Origin: Topomyia yanbarensis
Lineage: Eukaryota > Arthropoda > Insecta > Diptera > Culicidae
Direction: 5' to 3'
Assembly (NCBI RefSeq): GCF_030247195.1
Contig: NC_080672.1
Location: 397,375,037-397,439,036 of the forward strand
DNA: 64,000 bases
The notes beneath the pieces were generated by a model that made no database searches, was not told where the DNA came from, and worked only from the letters and a program-made list of their open reading frames with translations. Positions 11,248 through 22,139 of this stretch are shown piece by piece (position 1 is the stretch's first letter; every line of letters starts with the position of its first letter). Position numbers and translations under genes: made by a program.

Positions 11248-11760
11248 TATTTAATTAGCTTAATCAGCATGAGTTCAATGCTATCTTCGTGGGATCATGT
11301 TTTAAACTACTGGAGGGAATTGGTTTGAAAGAAGAGGGGGAGCGGAGTTAGGGGATAGTAGGGTGAGAGTAGAGAATGTGTCCTTTATCTTATCTCGGTA
11401 TGCAAGGGTTATGAAGGGAATGTGGGTGTGAGGGTGGTCCAAGGAAGAGGGGTTGATGCAGGCGGGTGGTGGGTGGGGGCGATGCAACACCCAGCTGAAT
11501 ATTATACCTTCCATTTGAAACATGATTTGAGAAAATTGATTCAATCATCACCGAAGAACCGATGTGCTTTAATTTTGGAATATGACCGTAAGCCGGGACT
11601 TACGGTATTGTCGATAGAGGACAATATATTCAAAGAATGGTGATCTAGAGCTGCGAATCGAAATAATTTGTTAACCATTTCAATAGATGTTTAAGCCTCT
11701 GTGGTATTACGATTGTAACGGTTTATATGGGAAATTCCAGTGTGACCTTACTATCCAACC
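11248..11760 (-). repeat. inverted copy of the CTTTCTCATA-family 3' segment
   Basis: In reverse complement this block matches 14695-15239: shared words include TTAATCAGCATGAGTTCAATG, a G-rich stretch (GAGGGTGGTCCAAGGAAGAGG) matching the C-rich 14995-15060, ATCACCGAAGAACCGATG, GACAATATATTCAAAGAATG and the TTTATATGGGAAATTCCAGTG end. The open frames across it on both strands are by-products of this repeat. Confidence 0.75.
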
Positions 11761-12520
11761 TGCAACTTCGGAACTAAAATTCAGAACCGAATGAAATTCA
11801 ATAGCAGTTACAGTAATGTTTCGATTATATCAAGCTTATATATCCATATATGTATACGTGTATCTGTGCATATGTTCGTATCTTAGTGTTAATGGGAAAT
11901 AAAGTTAGTAAAAATCAATCAAGATGCGGTGATCAGCTGTTCTTGTTCGCGTCCCTTATCACTTAATTTTGTAAAGTGATTTATCAGCAGTGCTGTCTTT
12001 GAAAATGAACCACCTCGGTTATGCAACAATTTTTTCCTCTCTTTTTTTAATGTAAGTAATTAAGCAGTATTCATATTGTTATATCCTGAATTGCAAATAT
12101 TTTGTCGTATGTAATTTTAAACGTTCTTTGATCTGATGGCATTGTAAGGGAACACGTATCCGCCGGTTGATACCAATCGAGCTGATATTTCTTTGGACTG
12201 ATCAAACTAATTTCTTTGTTTGTTTAGTGTTTATTTGACCAACTAGAAAACTAGTCCACTGGGTATTTAATGCGCGTGGGGAATACGCATGGTCTTGTCT
12301 GAGTGAATGGTATGTGAGTTGAGAATTGACTATTGGCAAGAAGAATTCCAACGCAGTTGCCAATTTTCGGCAGTCTATCAACACGAAGAATAAATATTTT
12401 ATTGTCATATTCATTCTCTTACTTTTAGTCCATTAAATCATCAACAAATTATATTAAATATTCTTTTTGTATTGAGCACTTGCATGTGCTTTGGAGTGGT
12501 AAATGCACTATACTGCCCAC
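11761..12520. other. no gene recognised
   Basis: AT-rich sequence without a supported feature. Confidence 0.3.
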
Positions 12521-12817
12521 GTAACCAATAAGCAAGCTGAATGCGACTTAATGGCTAGTTAATTATCAATTAAGTCGTTTTAAATGCCATTTAAAAGTCA
12601 CTTTTGGCAAAATATGCGGCTACATTACTGCTGTGCCACGAAAATGCCTTTTTACTGCTGTTGTTCATTCAGAATGCTGCTTACTGGCAAGAAGTTTTTA
12701 AACAGATTTTTGAATGCTGATTAACAGCATGCATAGCGAGTGCTAATACACTGCAAGAAGCATCTGAAATGCAAATTTTATGCAACTTTACTGTATACCC
12801 TAATACTTGTTGGTTAC
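12521..12817. mobile_element. possible MITE with GTAACCAAYAAG ends
   Basis: Left GTAACCAATAAGCA and right CTTGTTGGTTAC are inverted matches (11 of 12) about 297 bp apart. An internal GACTTAATGGCTAGTTAATTATCAATTAAGTC hairpin lies near the left end. There is no coding capacity. The short ends make this a moderate call. Confidence 0.4.
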
Positions 12818-13194
12818 CTGGCTACTGTCACGTTAACCATATTTCTTCATGAGTATAACAATATTGTAGCTTGATTATTGATGCAAAATGTGACAAGTTA
12901 GTTTCTTTCCGTTCTTATTGTTTTCGATCTTGTTCTAGTAATTAGCGTAAATGCGCACATTCCGTCGGTTGCATACCCGACATACAAAGTTAGTCGTTTC
13001 AGGTATTTCGGTAGGGCTTTTTAAAATGTGCATAACAACGCGCGCGAATAATTACAACATAAGAATCAGTCGTCCGCGGAGAAAGAAGTCAATACATAAT
13101 TAACATTGATAATACCAAAATTTATACACGATAAATAATGCGTGTATCACGAAACATTTAATTACATAGTGTAACCCGTCAGGGCAACAATTTA
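12818..13194. other. no gene recognised
   Basis: AT-rich sequence without a supported feature. Confidence 0.3.
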
Positions 13195-14080
13195 GCACTG
13201 GGCGGAAATATACCTATTTGTGGGTATACACTCCGTAGAGTGTATTTGTTGACAATATAAAATTATGCTCACCGCTGTTCGGTACCGCTCACTTTTTCTT
13301 GTGAATTTTGTTAATTTTCGCGTATTTGAACGGTTTTTTTTTCGTGCAGCTAGGATAGATAATTTTTTTTATGTTTATAAATGAGTAACTTAGGGATTAG
13401 ATAGGCCACCGCTCTCCTTTTGCTGAAAAAGGTGTGCTGATAATGCTACGGATCGGCGATGACAGCTGTGCGACGAGGCGGTTGGTGTTTGTTTTGGTCG
13501 AGTGCGGCCATTGTTATAAAATAGAGAAATTGACGAACTACGGTAATAGACAGTCGTCCGTTTATAAGTTTTTTTTGGAAGTTTTCCGCCACTAGAAAAC
13601 CGTTTCAGCACGCGTATGACGGTTAGCTAAGACCGTCGAGCGTGCCGACTCGTGGTTCGGGCACACGTAAGTACGGTGTTGATTCGCCATAAGGGGATAG
13701 CTGATCACTAACGAGTGTTCTCGCTTCCTCGGCTAAACGAGAAGGAATCAAAACACCAACCGTTCTCACTGTGGAGGATCAATCGAACGAGCCTAGAGCT
13801 CCTCCACAGTCAATCGCCAAGGAGAACGAATCCGGCGATAATTCGCCAACGTCGCTGCTAGGGAGGTTCCAACAAAGGAGCCAAGCTCACCTCCCTAATT
13901 AAATGCCAAGGACCACTACCGGAGCAGCCAACCATTTTCCGGGAAAACTCGGCTGTTGTAGTCCCGGCCGGTCGGACGAAACCGCTGTCTATCCACCAAC
14001 AGCAGCAGTTTGACAAGCAGAGTGCAAAGAGCAGCAAGAAGATTTGGAGGAAATAAAAGTCGGTAAATTTAGATTTTGTT
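13195..14080 (+). other. GC-richer tract after a dispersed 'ACTCCGTAG...TGCTCACCGCTGTTC' motif
   Basis: The start (about 13215-13290) shares ACTCCGTAG, GTGTATT and TGCTCACCGCTGTTC with 27640-27690, so a dispersed repeat begins here. Downstream to 14060 the sequence is GC-richer with many glutamine/proline-like codons in several frames, but no long ATG frame survives. It could be a transposon leader or a decayed coding exon. I do not recognise a product. Confidence 0.25.
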
Positions 14081-14093
14081 TGTTTACCTTTTT

Positions 14094-15239
14094 GCCTTTC
14101 TCATATAAAGAAAGGCTATGCAATCACTGTAAAAATCGACGTTAACCGAGGCCCGGAGGGTCGAGTGTCATACACCATTCGATTCAGTTCGTCGAGATCG
14201 GCAAATGTCTGTGTGTGTATGTGTGTGTCATTTAAACTCACAATTTTCTCAAAGATGGCTGAACCGATTTTCGCAAACTTAGTTTCATCTGAAAGGTATA
14301 ACGCTCCCATAAGCTGTTATTGAATTTTTAGTTGGTCCGACTTCCGGTTCCGGAGTTACGGGTTAAAGAGTGCGGGCACACAGCAAATTCCTATATAAAC
14401 TGGTACAACCATGATGTCCAAATGATGTAAAACATATTAAAATGGGTTCAAAATTACTCTAGTTTGCGAGTCTGGATCACTAATGATCAATCAAAGCAGC
14501 TTTGACCACATTGGCCACCTATGACGGTTCATGACGGCCCCGGGGAACCCGCCAAGTTCCTAAGCTAATATCACACCCATTCCCCAACGAATTCTCTACC
14601 GATTTTTACAAACTTGATTTCAAATGAAAGATACAGTAATACCATTGACTGCTGCTGATTTTCATTCGGTTCTGACTCTTGCTTCCGGAGTTACAGGGGT
14701 GTTTGTAAGGATACACTGGAATTTCCCATATAAATCGGTACAATCGTAATACCTCAGAGGCTAAAAACTATTGAAATGGTCACCAAATTGCTTCTAATCG
14801 CAGATCTAGATCACTGATTGCCAATCAAACATTCTTTGAATATATTGTCCACTATCGACGATTCCGGAAGTCCGGAATTCCGGGCACATTCCACAATTAA
14901 AGTCCCATCGGTTCTTCGGTGATGACTGAACCGATTTTCTCAAACCAAGTCTCAAATGGAAGGCAAAATATGCAGTTGAGTATTGCGTCGACGCCCCTCC
15001 CCCCGCCTTGCCCTTACACCTCCCTCCTTCATCACTCCCCTCCCCTTGGACCACCCTCACGCCCGCATTTTCTTTCATCCACCCCGTATACTGAAAGATG
15101 AAGGATTTCTGACGCATCCTCCACTCCCAATCTACTAACCCTCCATTCCCTCCACTTTCAAACCCATTCCACCAACATTTCAAAATATAATCACATGAAG
15201 ATAACATTGAACTCATGCTGATTAAGCTAATTAAATATT
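14094..15239 (+). repeat. CTTTCTCATA-family mosquito repeat, copy 1
   Basis: Begins with the palindrome GCCTTTCTCATATAAAGAAAGGC, then TATGCAATCACT, GAGGCCCGGAGGGTCGAG, TCGTCGAGATCGG and a GT-rich spacer. What follows are roughly 250-bp degenerate internal units, each with a GAACCGATTTT..CAAACTT..TCAAATGAAAGGTA block, TTCCGGTTCCGGAGTTACGG, and a TATAAACTGGTACAA block. The right part (14695-15239) is repeated inverted at 11248-11760. It has no open pol frame and behaves as a non-coding dispersed element. Confidence 0.75.
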
Positions 15240-15245
15240 ATTCTT

Positions 15246-16203
15246 TTGCCTTTCTCATATAGAAAGGTTATGCAATTGCTCCAAAAACCGACTTTCTAAC
15301 CGAGGCCTGGAGGGCCGAGTCTCATATAACATTCAACTAAGTTCGCCGAGATCGCAAAATATCTGTGTGTATGTATGTGTGCATGTATGTGTGTATGTGC
15401 GGATTTGTTAACAAAATGTCCACATCGGATTCTCGGAGATGGCTGAACCGATTTTTACAAACTAAGATTCAAATGAAAGGTATAATATTCGCATAGGTTG
15501 CTATTGAATTTCATTTTCAACCAACATCTTGTTCCGGATTACGAGTTGAAGAGTATGGTTACAAAATAAAATTTGTTGATTTGTCCACATCGGTTTCTCG
15601 GAATGTTCTGAACCGATTTTGACAAACTTGATTTTAAATGAAAGGTCCATCAGCTGCTGTTGAATTTTGTGTGGATCCGAGTTCTGGTTCCTGAATTACA
15701 GGGTGATACGTACGATCACGCAGCAAATCCCGATTCAAACGAATTCTGCGATGAATGTAAAAAGGTTGTTTTTTCCCAAAATATAAACACAACTGTTGAA
15801 TTTGCAGATCTAGGTCACCACCATTCATTCAAAGTTTCTTTGGCCACACTGGCCACCATCGACGGATCCGGAAGCATCCAAATTCAGAATAACGGTTATA
15901 TTGGTTTCTCGAAAATGGCTAGACCGATTTGATCAACTTAGTCTCAAATGAAAGGTGTTGCGTCCCCGGAAACTGATATTAAATTCCATCTCCATCCGAC
16001 TTCCGGCTCCGGAGTTACGGCGATCACCTAGAAAACTCCGATTCAAACCGATACCGCGATGAATGCAAAAAGGTGCTCTTATATATACTTACCAAGTGTA
16101 ATAAGAATGAAAGACATTTCCATAATGTTATATTGTACGAACCAGCTATTAAATCATAGTTTGGAGAAATGAGAAAGGCACAATTGCACCTCTAGGTGGA
16201 TTA
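15246..16203 (+). repeat. CTTTCTCATA-family mosquito repeat, copy 2, directly adjoining copy 1
   Basis: Starts GCCTTTCTCATATAGAAAGG, then ATGCAATTGCTCC, GAGGCCTGGAGGGCCGAG and a GTATGTGTG spacer. It carries several GAACCGATTTT..CAAACT and TTCCGGCTCCGGAGTTACGG units and ends near ATGAGAAAGGCACAATTGCACC, which mirrors the left end. It lies head to tail with copy 1, with only about 6 bp between them. Confidence 0.75.
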
Positions 16204-17587
16204 AAACAGGTTTTTTATTTTGTCAATTGCTCTTCAGTTATAAAAGTGTCGTCCAAGCAAGAACAACGTAATTATTAAAAGTGACCATATCAACTGTCAC
16301 AAGTGTAATGGTAACCGAAAGGAATAGTGGTGCATATTTTCAAGCATATGAAGCTATCGAAGTTCACACAGAAATATCTGGTTTGGCAGGCAGGCTGTAC
16401 CTGTGGTTTGAAAAGCGACATTTTCACTAAGTGTATTTACTTATAATTCTCCACAAAAGTTTCTACCCACTATACATAACAGGAGACAACTTACAAACGA
16501 TTTCTAGCTTAAGAGTTTCTGTGTTCAAAACATCTACAAAGATGTATGGGCCCTTACGCTGAACTCCCGGGCCCATAATTTCTTCCTACAGCCCTGACTG
16601 CAAGTCACTACTACAATGTAATTGTACTTTGCTTATAGAAGGCTTTAACCAGATGGTCATTCGCCCGACTACTATAATGTAAATTTGAATAATTTTGACA
16701 ATTGCGCGTAATTTCGTTCGAAAACGCCAAAACGAAGTGAAGTGAATATAAAGAACGCAATTGCAGATTCGTGCAGGGTTAGAAATTTTTCATAAGAGAT
16801 TTTTCTAACCCGAAGAGGCGAATGACCTTAAGGTTAAAACCTTTATAATCGAAATAAAAAAACGCAATTGCATCTGTTCAATATGGCACCAGTATTCGAT
16901 CAGCCTCTAAACAATTCAAAATTCCGTTCGAAACATCATATACTCGTGTAAACGGAAAGTCATCAATGAAAGTGCCTCAGATATTTCACATGAGGTAACT
17001 ATGTAATAATTTAGGGTGTTGTTGAAGTAGATAATAAAAAAACATAATCGAAAAAAATAAGGAAAAGGAATTCCAAAAAAATGCTCCGAAGCGCAAACGC
17101 GATCGTAACACAGCTAAGAAACCAAGTGAGCCAGAACGCACATTTTCAATTCCACACTCTGGCGACGACGATAACACCGAACAAGTCATTCGAAAGTACA
17201 AAGCCAGACGCAGCTGCTGAAAAAAATGTTTTTTATAATATTTCCTAGCGGTTTCATGATTTGCGACTTTCTCATTTTATTACCTGAATGACATCGGTTG
17301 ATTGCATTTATTATTTGTGTTAATAATTTTTAAATAATCCATAGTATTCATACTCTTCAAATATAAATTGAACCTAATTTCCCAGGCGTGTACATTGTTT
17401 TATTTAACCTCGAATATAGTGACCCATCGTACTCCTAGATTTTAAGAACGTCGAAAAAGTAGCTTTGCCTTATTGTATTAGGCTTGAAAAATATTTAGCC
17501 TTGTATAAAATCATTATTGGCAAAACGTTGCCAGATGTATAACCTTTCCAACCAGTGCTTGTTTGTCAAAACCAGCGCTGAGCTTTA
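16204..17587. other. no recognised gene; one short coding-like frame
   Basis: Mostly AT-rich. At 17044-17220 (plus strand, no ATG, stop TGA) a frame encodes a Lys/Arg-rich then acidic tail with APKRKRDRNTAKKPSEPE and HSGDDDNTEQVIRKYKARR. The composition looks protein-like, but I recognise no family; it could be a transposon-derived or host last exon. Confidence 0.2.
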
Positions 17588-17846
17588 CTGCCCATAAAAG
17601 CATAAGAGTCCCATATGGATTTTTGTCGAAAATGAGTTTTCTGTTGGATTGTATTCTGTATCACCACTGAATCACAATGCACAAATAAGATTACCAGGTT
17701 TGTTTAAAAATTTCGAAAAAGAAATACCAAACCCTGTTTGTCCCAAATACCAAACCCTGTTTGGTTCAATGAAAACGTAAATCTTGAACAGTGTTTTTCT
17801 CGACTTGCTGTTATTTAATATGGGACTCTTATGCTTTTATGGGCAG
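17588..17846 (+). mobile_element. CTGCCCATA MITE, copy A, TSD TTTA
   Basis: Ends CTGCCCATAAAAGCATAAGA and its inverted match TCTTATGCTTTTATGGGCAG are separated by about 220 bp and flanked by TTTA on both sides (17584-17587 and 17847-17850). A sister copy lies in opposite orientation at 32006-32253 with TTAA flanks, and the two agree along their whole length (for example the TTTTTGTCGAAAATGAG and AATCTTGAACAG blocks). There is no coding frame. Four-base TTWA duplications restrict the transposase source, but I cannot name it. Confidence 0.85.
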
Positions 17847-17850
17847 TTTA

Positions 17851-18385
17851 CTAACAGTATGAATTTGCTTGTGGGGACACCCTCCACCAATGCATATGAA
17901 ACAGGCTTGATGTTGTTGGCTCGAATCAAAACTTGTCGAAAGTAAACAAAGTTCATTTCATATCGTCAATCTGGCGCCCAGGTGGTGAAATAATTAGAAT
18001 TTAACGGGGTGCTGAAGCGTTGCCAGAAAATTTTCATTTCCAAATTAAATTTTAGTAAACTTCCCAAGCTCAGCCGGAATGCTGGCTGGTTCTAAGTCGT
18101 ATTCCGGTTCCGGTGACACAACCGATTCTAGTTAGAATGTTTCAGGGGTATCATCTTGATGCGGCTTAGCCGCATAACCGTGGCCTAGGAACCGAAGCGG
18201 CGCAAACCCGCTGATAATCCGCCGCGCGAGGTGGCCACCGTCCCGCCATCGGAAGCTAGCGAACCTGTGATCCAGCCCCATTGAACACTCCGGTTGAACC
18301 TATCGTCAATTGACATTGCGACGAGTTTTGATTCGAGCCAATACTATTAGGTTCTTTACTGGTACAGTTAACCTCACTTTTCTTA
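17851..18385. other. no gene recognised; GC-richer patch at 18160-18300
   Basis: The patch with GCGGCGCAAACCCGCTG and CCGCCGCGCGAGG stands out by base composition from its surroundings, but no frame or motif is recognisable. Confidence 0.25.
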
Positions 18386-18500
18386 ACAGTTCGCTTGTAC
18401 TGTTTACATGGACTTAGAAAAATTTGTGGACGACTAGATTCGCTCGAAGAAAATCGTAAAGAATTTTTCTAAGTCCATGTAAACAGTACAAGCGAACTGT
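18386..18500. repeat. perfect 39-bp inverted repeat (hairpin)
   Basis: Arms 18386-18424 (starting ACAGTTCGCTTGTACTG) and 18462-18500 are exact inverted copies around a 37-bp loop. This is either a very short MITE or a foldback remnant. The flanking TTA on the left and CAAAAATG on the right do not give a convincing duplication. Confidence 0.8.
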
Positions 18501-20687
18501 CAAAAATGAACACTCAGTGCATTTGTGAAGTCACCGTAAAGTATTCAATGGGCCCGGGCTAAATCGTCACAGTTAATTTTGCCCAAAATTAAATTAATTA
18601 AATGTAGCACACTGTGTCGCACATATACTGAACAAAGCAGCTCCAGTTAATTTTAATTGTAGTTATCAGCGCGCTGCGATGTGCGTTGATGATTGAAAGT
18701 TTACTTAGAATTGCAGCGATTCCGAATTTCATAACAACATGCTCGAATGTACCGAATTCCAAAACAAACGGTGCGCGGTGTTTCGTTACACAACGTAAAA
18801 ATTGCGCCGTTCTGATCATATTTTTTTGTTGCTGAAACAGTTACGCTGTAGGTATGACCTCGAATTTCTCCAAGAATCTACACTGAATTAATTTTGTTGA
18901 ATGATTTATCGTGCCAGACGTATTACTGTGGGTTGATCGTAAAATCAAGTACCACTAATGAAAATTGAAGAGAATATGTAGCTTACCATACGGAGACCAG
19001 CGCTACTGATAAACAACTTTGTTATTAGAGTGTTGCTGTTGGTGATCTCGCTGTGAGCTATCATTCTGAATCGACGTTATAGCCAGTTCCACTTGCACAA
19101 TGGGGATTTTACTGTACTAGCTTTAAAGTTTCCTAGTCGGAGTTGAATTTCAAGCTTCATCCGGTATTATTACAGTTCGAAAGGAATCAAAACAATATCA
19201 AACGAATTGAAAACGTATAAGCGATGTCTTAATCACTATAATAACGCTTGGCTTCTACTTTCGGCTGAGTCACCCAAAAAGCATTCGTTTCTATTAACGA
19301 TTTTGAATTCAGTGTATACAGAACAGATATTATGTCACATCGCAATTGGCAACACGATCGCACATATTAAATCGCATAACAAACTGCCGTTAAGGTATGA
19401 ACCTGAACCTCGAAGTGTAAGCTGATTCCGGCAAGTAACGGGTGTACTAGGTCGCGGTTGATCACGCGGCGTTGTTGGCTAACCTCAAATACATTGGTAC
19501 TCGAACCGTTTGGTAAGAATTACCGCAAGAACACCTAGGTGTTGTTTTGGTGTGCAAGCAAAAACATTCGATATCGTATTGCATGCACCGTTAGGATCAA
19601 AGTGACCGGTTTACCTAACTAACTGTCTTATGTTGCAGTTACTTTCTCTGATTGTGGGAAAATTATTAATAATGGTTCTTGACGCGCGTGAAGGTGAGCC
19701 AGGCAGGCCTACTGTTGTAATATTGAGGTGGCCGATTCTAGTGAATAACAAATCATCGAATGGCGTAGTTTTGACAGGAAGGTCGAGTTGAGTTACAACA
19801 TCGGAGAAATCATGCGATCGCTTTCTATCGATTAGCATCGATGAGTACAGTTTGATCACATGTCAACATGGCGTGGAACAGGTGGTTTACTTTTTTGCGA
19901 TGGATTCTATAATATAGCTTTTGACTGTTTTCAAGTTTTGCAATAAATTTGATTAAATGATGAGCAGATGCGGTGTCCAAATTTCTCACTTATACGAGAG
20001 GAACGTTGCAAATGTCTCCTAAACTAACATTTAGCTTGAATGCTAAATTTTATTTAGTTTTATTTAGTATTTCTAATTCGGTCTGTTTCGGTGGAACAGA
20101 CATTTAAGTTAGAACAAAAAATATTTGAAAGCATTTAGTCAGTTCACGATCGATTTGATTATTAAATGTGATTCAATATTAGAAACAATGTTTTAAAAAA
20201 CACCCATTTTTTTAATGGAAATTTTGATGGATAATCATTCCGTGCACAGTGGTTACCAAGGAGCTTTTATTCTCAGGTGATACGATCCTCAAAAATGCCG
20301 ATCAGCCATGTTGGTGTTAGAAACGACAGCTAACAACATTGTTTACTATTTATGTTATAATGTTTGCTTATGGCATATTCGTTTTTGACAGTGCACTATA
20401 CCGGTGTAGTCGGTGCTACACTCATTCAAACTTGGGTGTAATCAGTCTATCTCTTTCTTTGCACTACACCGTTGTAGCACCAAGAAAAAACGAAAACGCC
20501 ATTAGATTTCAGTATGTAGACAAAGTTGTTCGCTGTCATTTTTCATCCCCGCTGCACGCTTACCTCACTCCTCACCTAGTTACTGCCAAAGACGAATCAC
20601 CTTAGAACTCTAAACACCTTGGTTGTTCCATTGATGTATGACTAAACAAAGTAGGTACATATTATAATTATTTACCAAATCTAAATA
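18501..20687. other. no gene recognised
   Basis: More than 2 kb of AT-rich sequence with only short, unrelated open frames. CACTACACCGTTGTAGCACC-type inverted words near 20400-20480 may be repeat debris. Confidence 0.3.
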
Positions 20688-22046
20688 TTAGCCGTTGTAG
20701 TATAGAACAAAGTAGAGTTGAACCGGTACAATCCAGAACACGGTTTCCATCCTAATCAACCCAATCGATTGTGTGATTCTTAATGGCGCGTGTTCTGTTT
20801 TCAAATATTGTTCCGAAAAACGGTAGCCAGAGCACACGCGTTCGCAATTTATCACCAAACACCGGGGAAATACGCAAACAACACACTTCCCGCTGCAATA
20901 ACAAACATAGACACAAATATTTTGAGCGGAAAGTTCCGAAGATCCCGCCGCAAAGAGAGACACGCTAATAAACCAGCCGGTCAAAACAGAATTTGGCAAA
21001 CACGCTTCTAAGTCAGTACGTCAAGAATATTCCTGTTTTTGGCCTACTTGTGCACCGAAACATCCACACTGCATACTTTTGTTTATTCCTGTTATTGCGC
21101 TTCTGTTGTCAACTTACGACTTTGCCATGTTTTTGTTGTTGGTTATCGTCGCTATTCCGCCGCCGCCGGTGCCGGTTTTGTGATAACGAATTGCGTGATA
21201 GATGCTTGTAGGTCGTCGTCGTCGGAACAGTTGCTGTCGATTAACGACGGCTCCCGTCGCCACCGCTGCTGCCGCCACCGGCTGATGGATGAGATGATGG
21301 TGCAAATGTGCCACCTTCCTAAACATGCTTTCACACGTTACGCGCGTTGTCGAGATGGAAATAACCTGTCGAAGAGGAGGTATAAGGAGGGTTTTCAGAG
21401 AAAACGATCAAAAAAAGAATCTGACATGATCATGACGAGCGAATGCGATGAAATGAAATGTAAGGATGACTCGTCAGTTTACCACTACTTGACGGAGGAG
21501 ATCGCGACATCGATCAACGAACAAAAAAGCGGATTCGGTGGACTTCGAACCGAAAGCCGCGAGAAGAATTTGCCCAAAAATATTGCGTCACGTGCTTTGA
21601 GTATCCGCCTCTAAATTGCTGCACTCGTAATTCCCCAAAAGTGTAAAGTAAGCAAGTCAGCATGCGTGGTTCGAATGGCACCAGGTCACTTGCACCGGGC
21701 AGCTTTTCTGTTTTTCAGAAGGTTGTTCCAAGTGACGGTCGGTTCGAAAGAGAGCGGGTAGTTACGACCTATTTGTTTAAAAAAAAACAATATTCACCTG
21801 AGCACATTAGCAATGATCTAGAATACCCATCACCAACGCACGATCACTTTTTATCTTTATTTTTCCAACGAACACGGATTTTTGTGTCCCCGAACCGAGT
21901 TGGATTTTCCCATCGGTGTGGACGAGCGGAGAGAGGATCAACCGCGGCGTACGCCGTCGAGAGGAACTGGTTTTCATTAAGAATCCGCTAATTCCACGAA
22001 CGATCACGACGAACCAGATGCTAACGTGTATTCCCCCTTTTGTAGG
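20688..22046. other. GC-richer, possibly unique tract (upstream exon/promoter candidate)
   Basis: The tract is less AT-rich than its surroundings, with CGCCGCCGCCGGTGCC-like runs near 21160, and contains a 191-codon open frame (21039-21614) that has no ATG at its start and no family resemblance. Such a composition would fit a host promoter or 5' UTR, which would agree with the exon-like segment that follows. No product is assigned. Confidence 0.25.
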
Positions 22047-22135
22047 AACTTCGCGCGGCTCGATGCGAAGTGGAGGAAAAATAACAAAACGAACGTGTGC
22101 GTTCGCGATTAGCGGCAGTGTTGCCGTTACGTTGG
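22047..22135 (+). CDS. possible small host exon with hydrophobic N-terminus
   Basis: TTCCCCCTTTTGTAG is a good acceptor ending at 22046, and GTTGG|GTAAG a good donor after 22135. Between them an ATG at 22062 gives MRSGGKITKRTC followed by AFAISGSVAVTLG, a basic then hydrophobic run reminiscent of a signal peptide. No second exon can be identified because a retrotransposon begins a few bases later. Speculative. Confidence 0.2.
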
Positions 22136-22139
22136 GTAA

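Noticed and set aside
11302..11643. ORFs on both strands near 11.4 kb, and 136-codon ORF at 14806-15216
   Set aside because: Both are translations of the same inverted CTTTCTCATA-family segment.
21039..21614. 191-codon ORF in the GC-richer tract
   Set aside because: It begins at TTG without an ATG in its first part, overlaps open frames in all directions, and has no recognisable domain; kept only as a compositional note.
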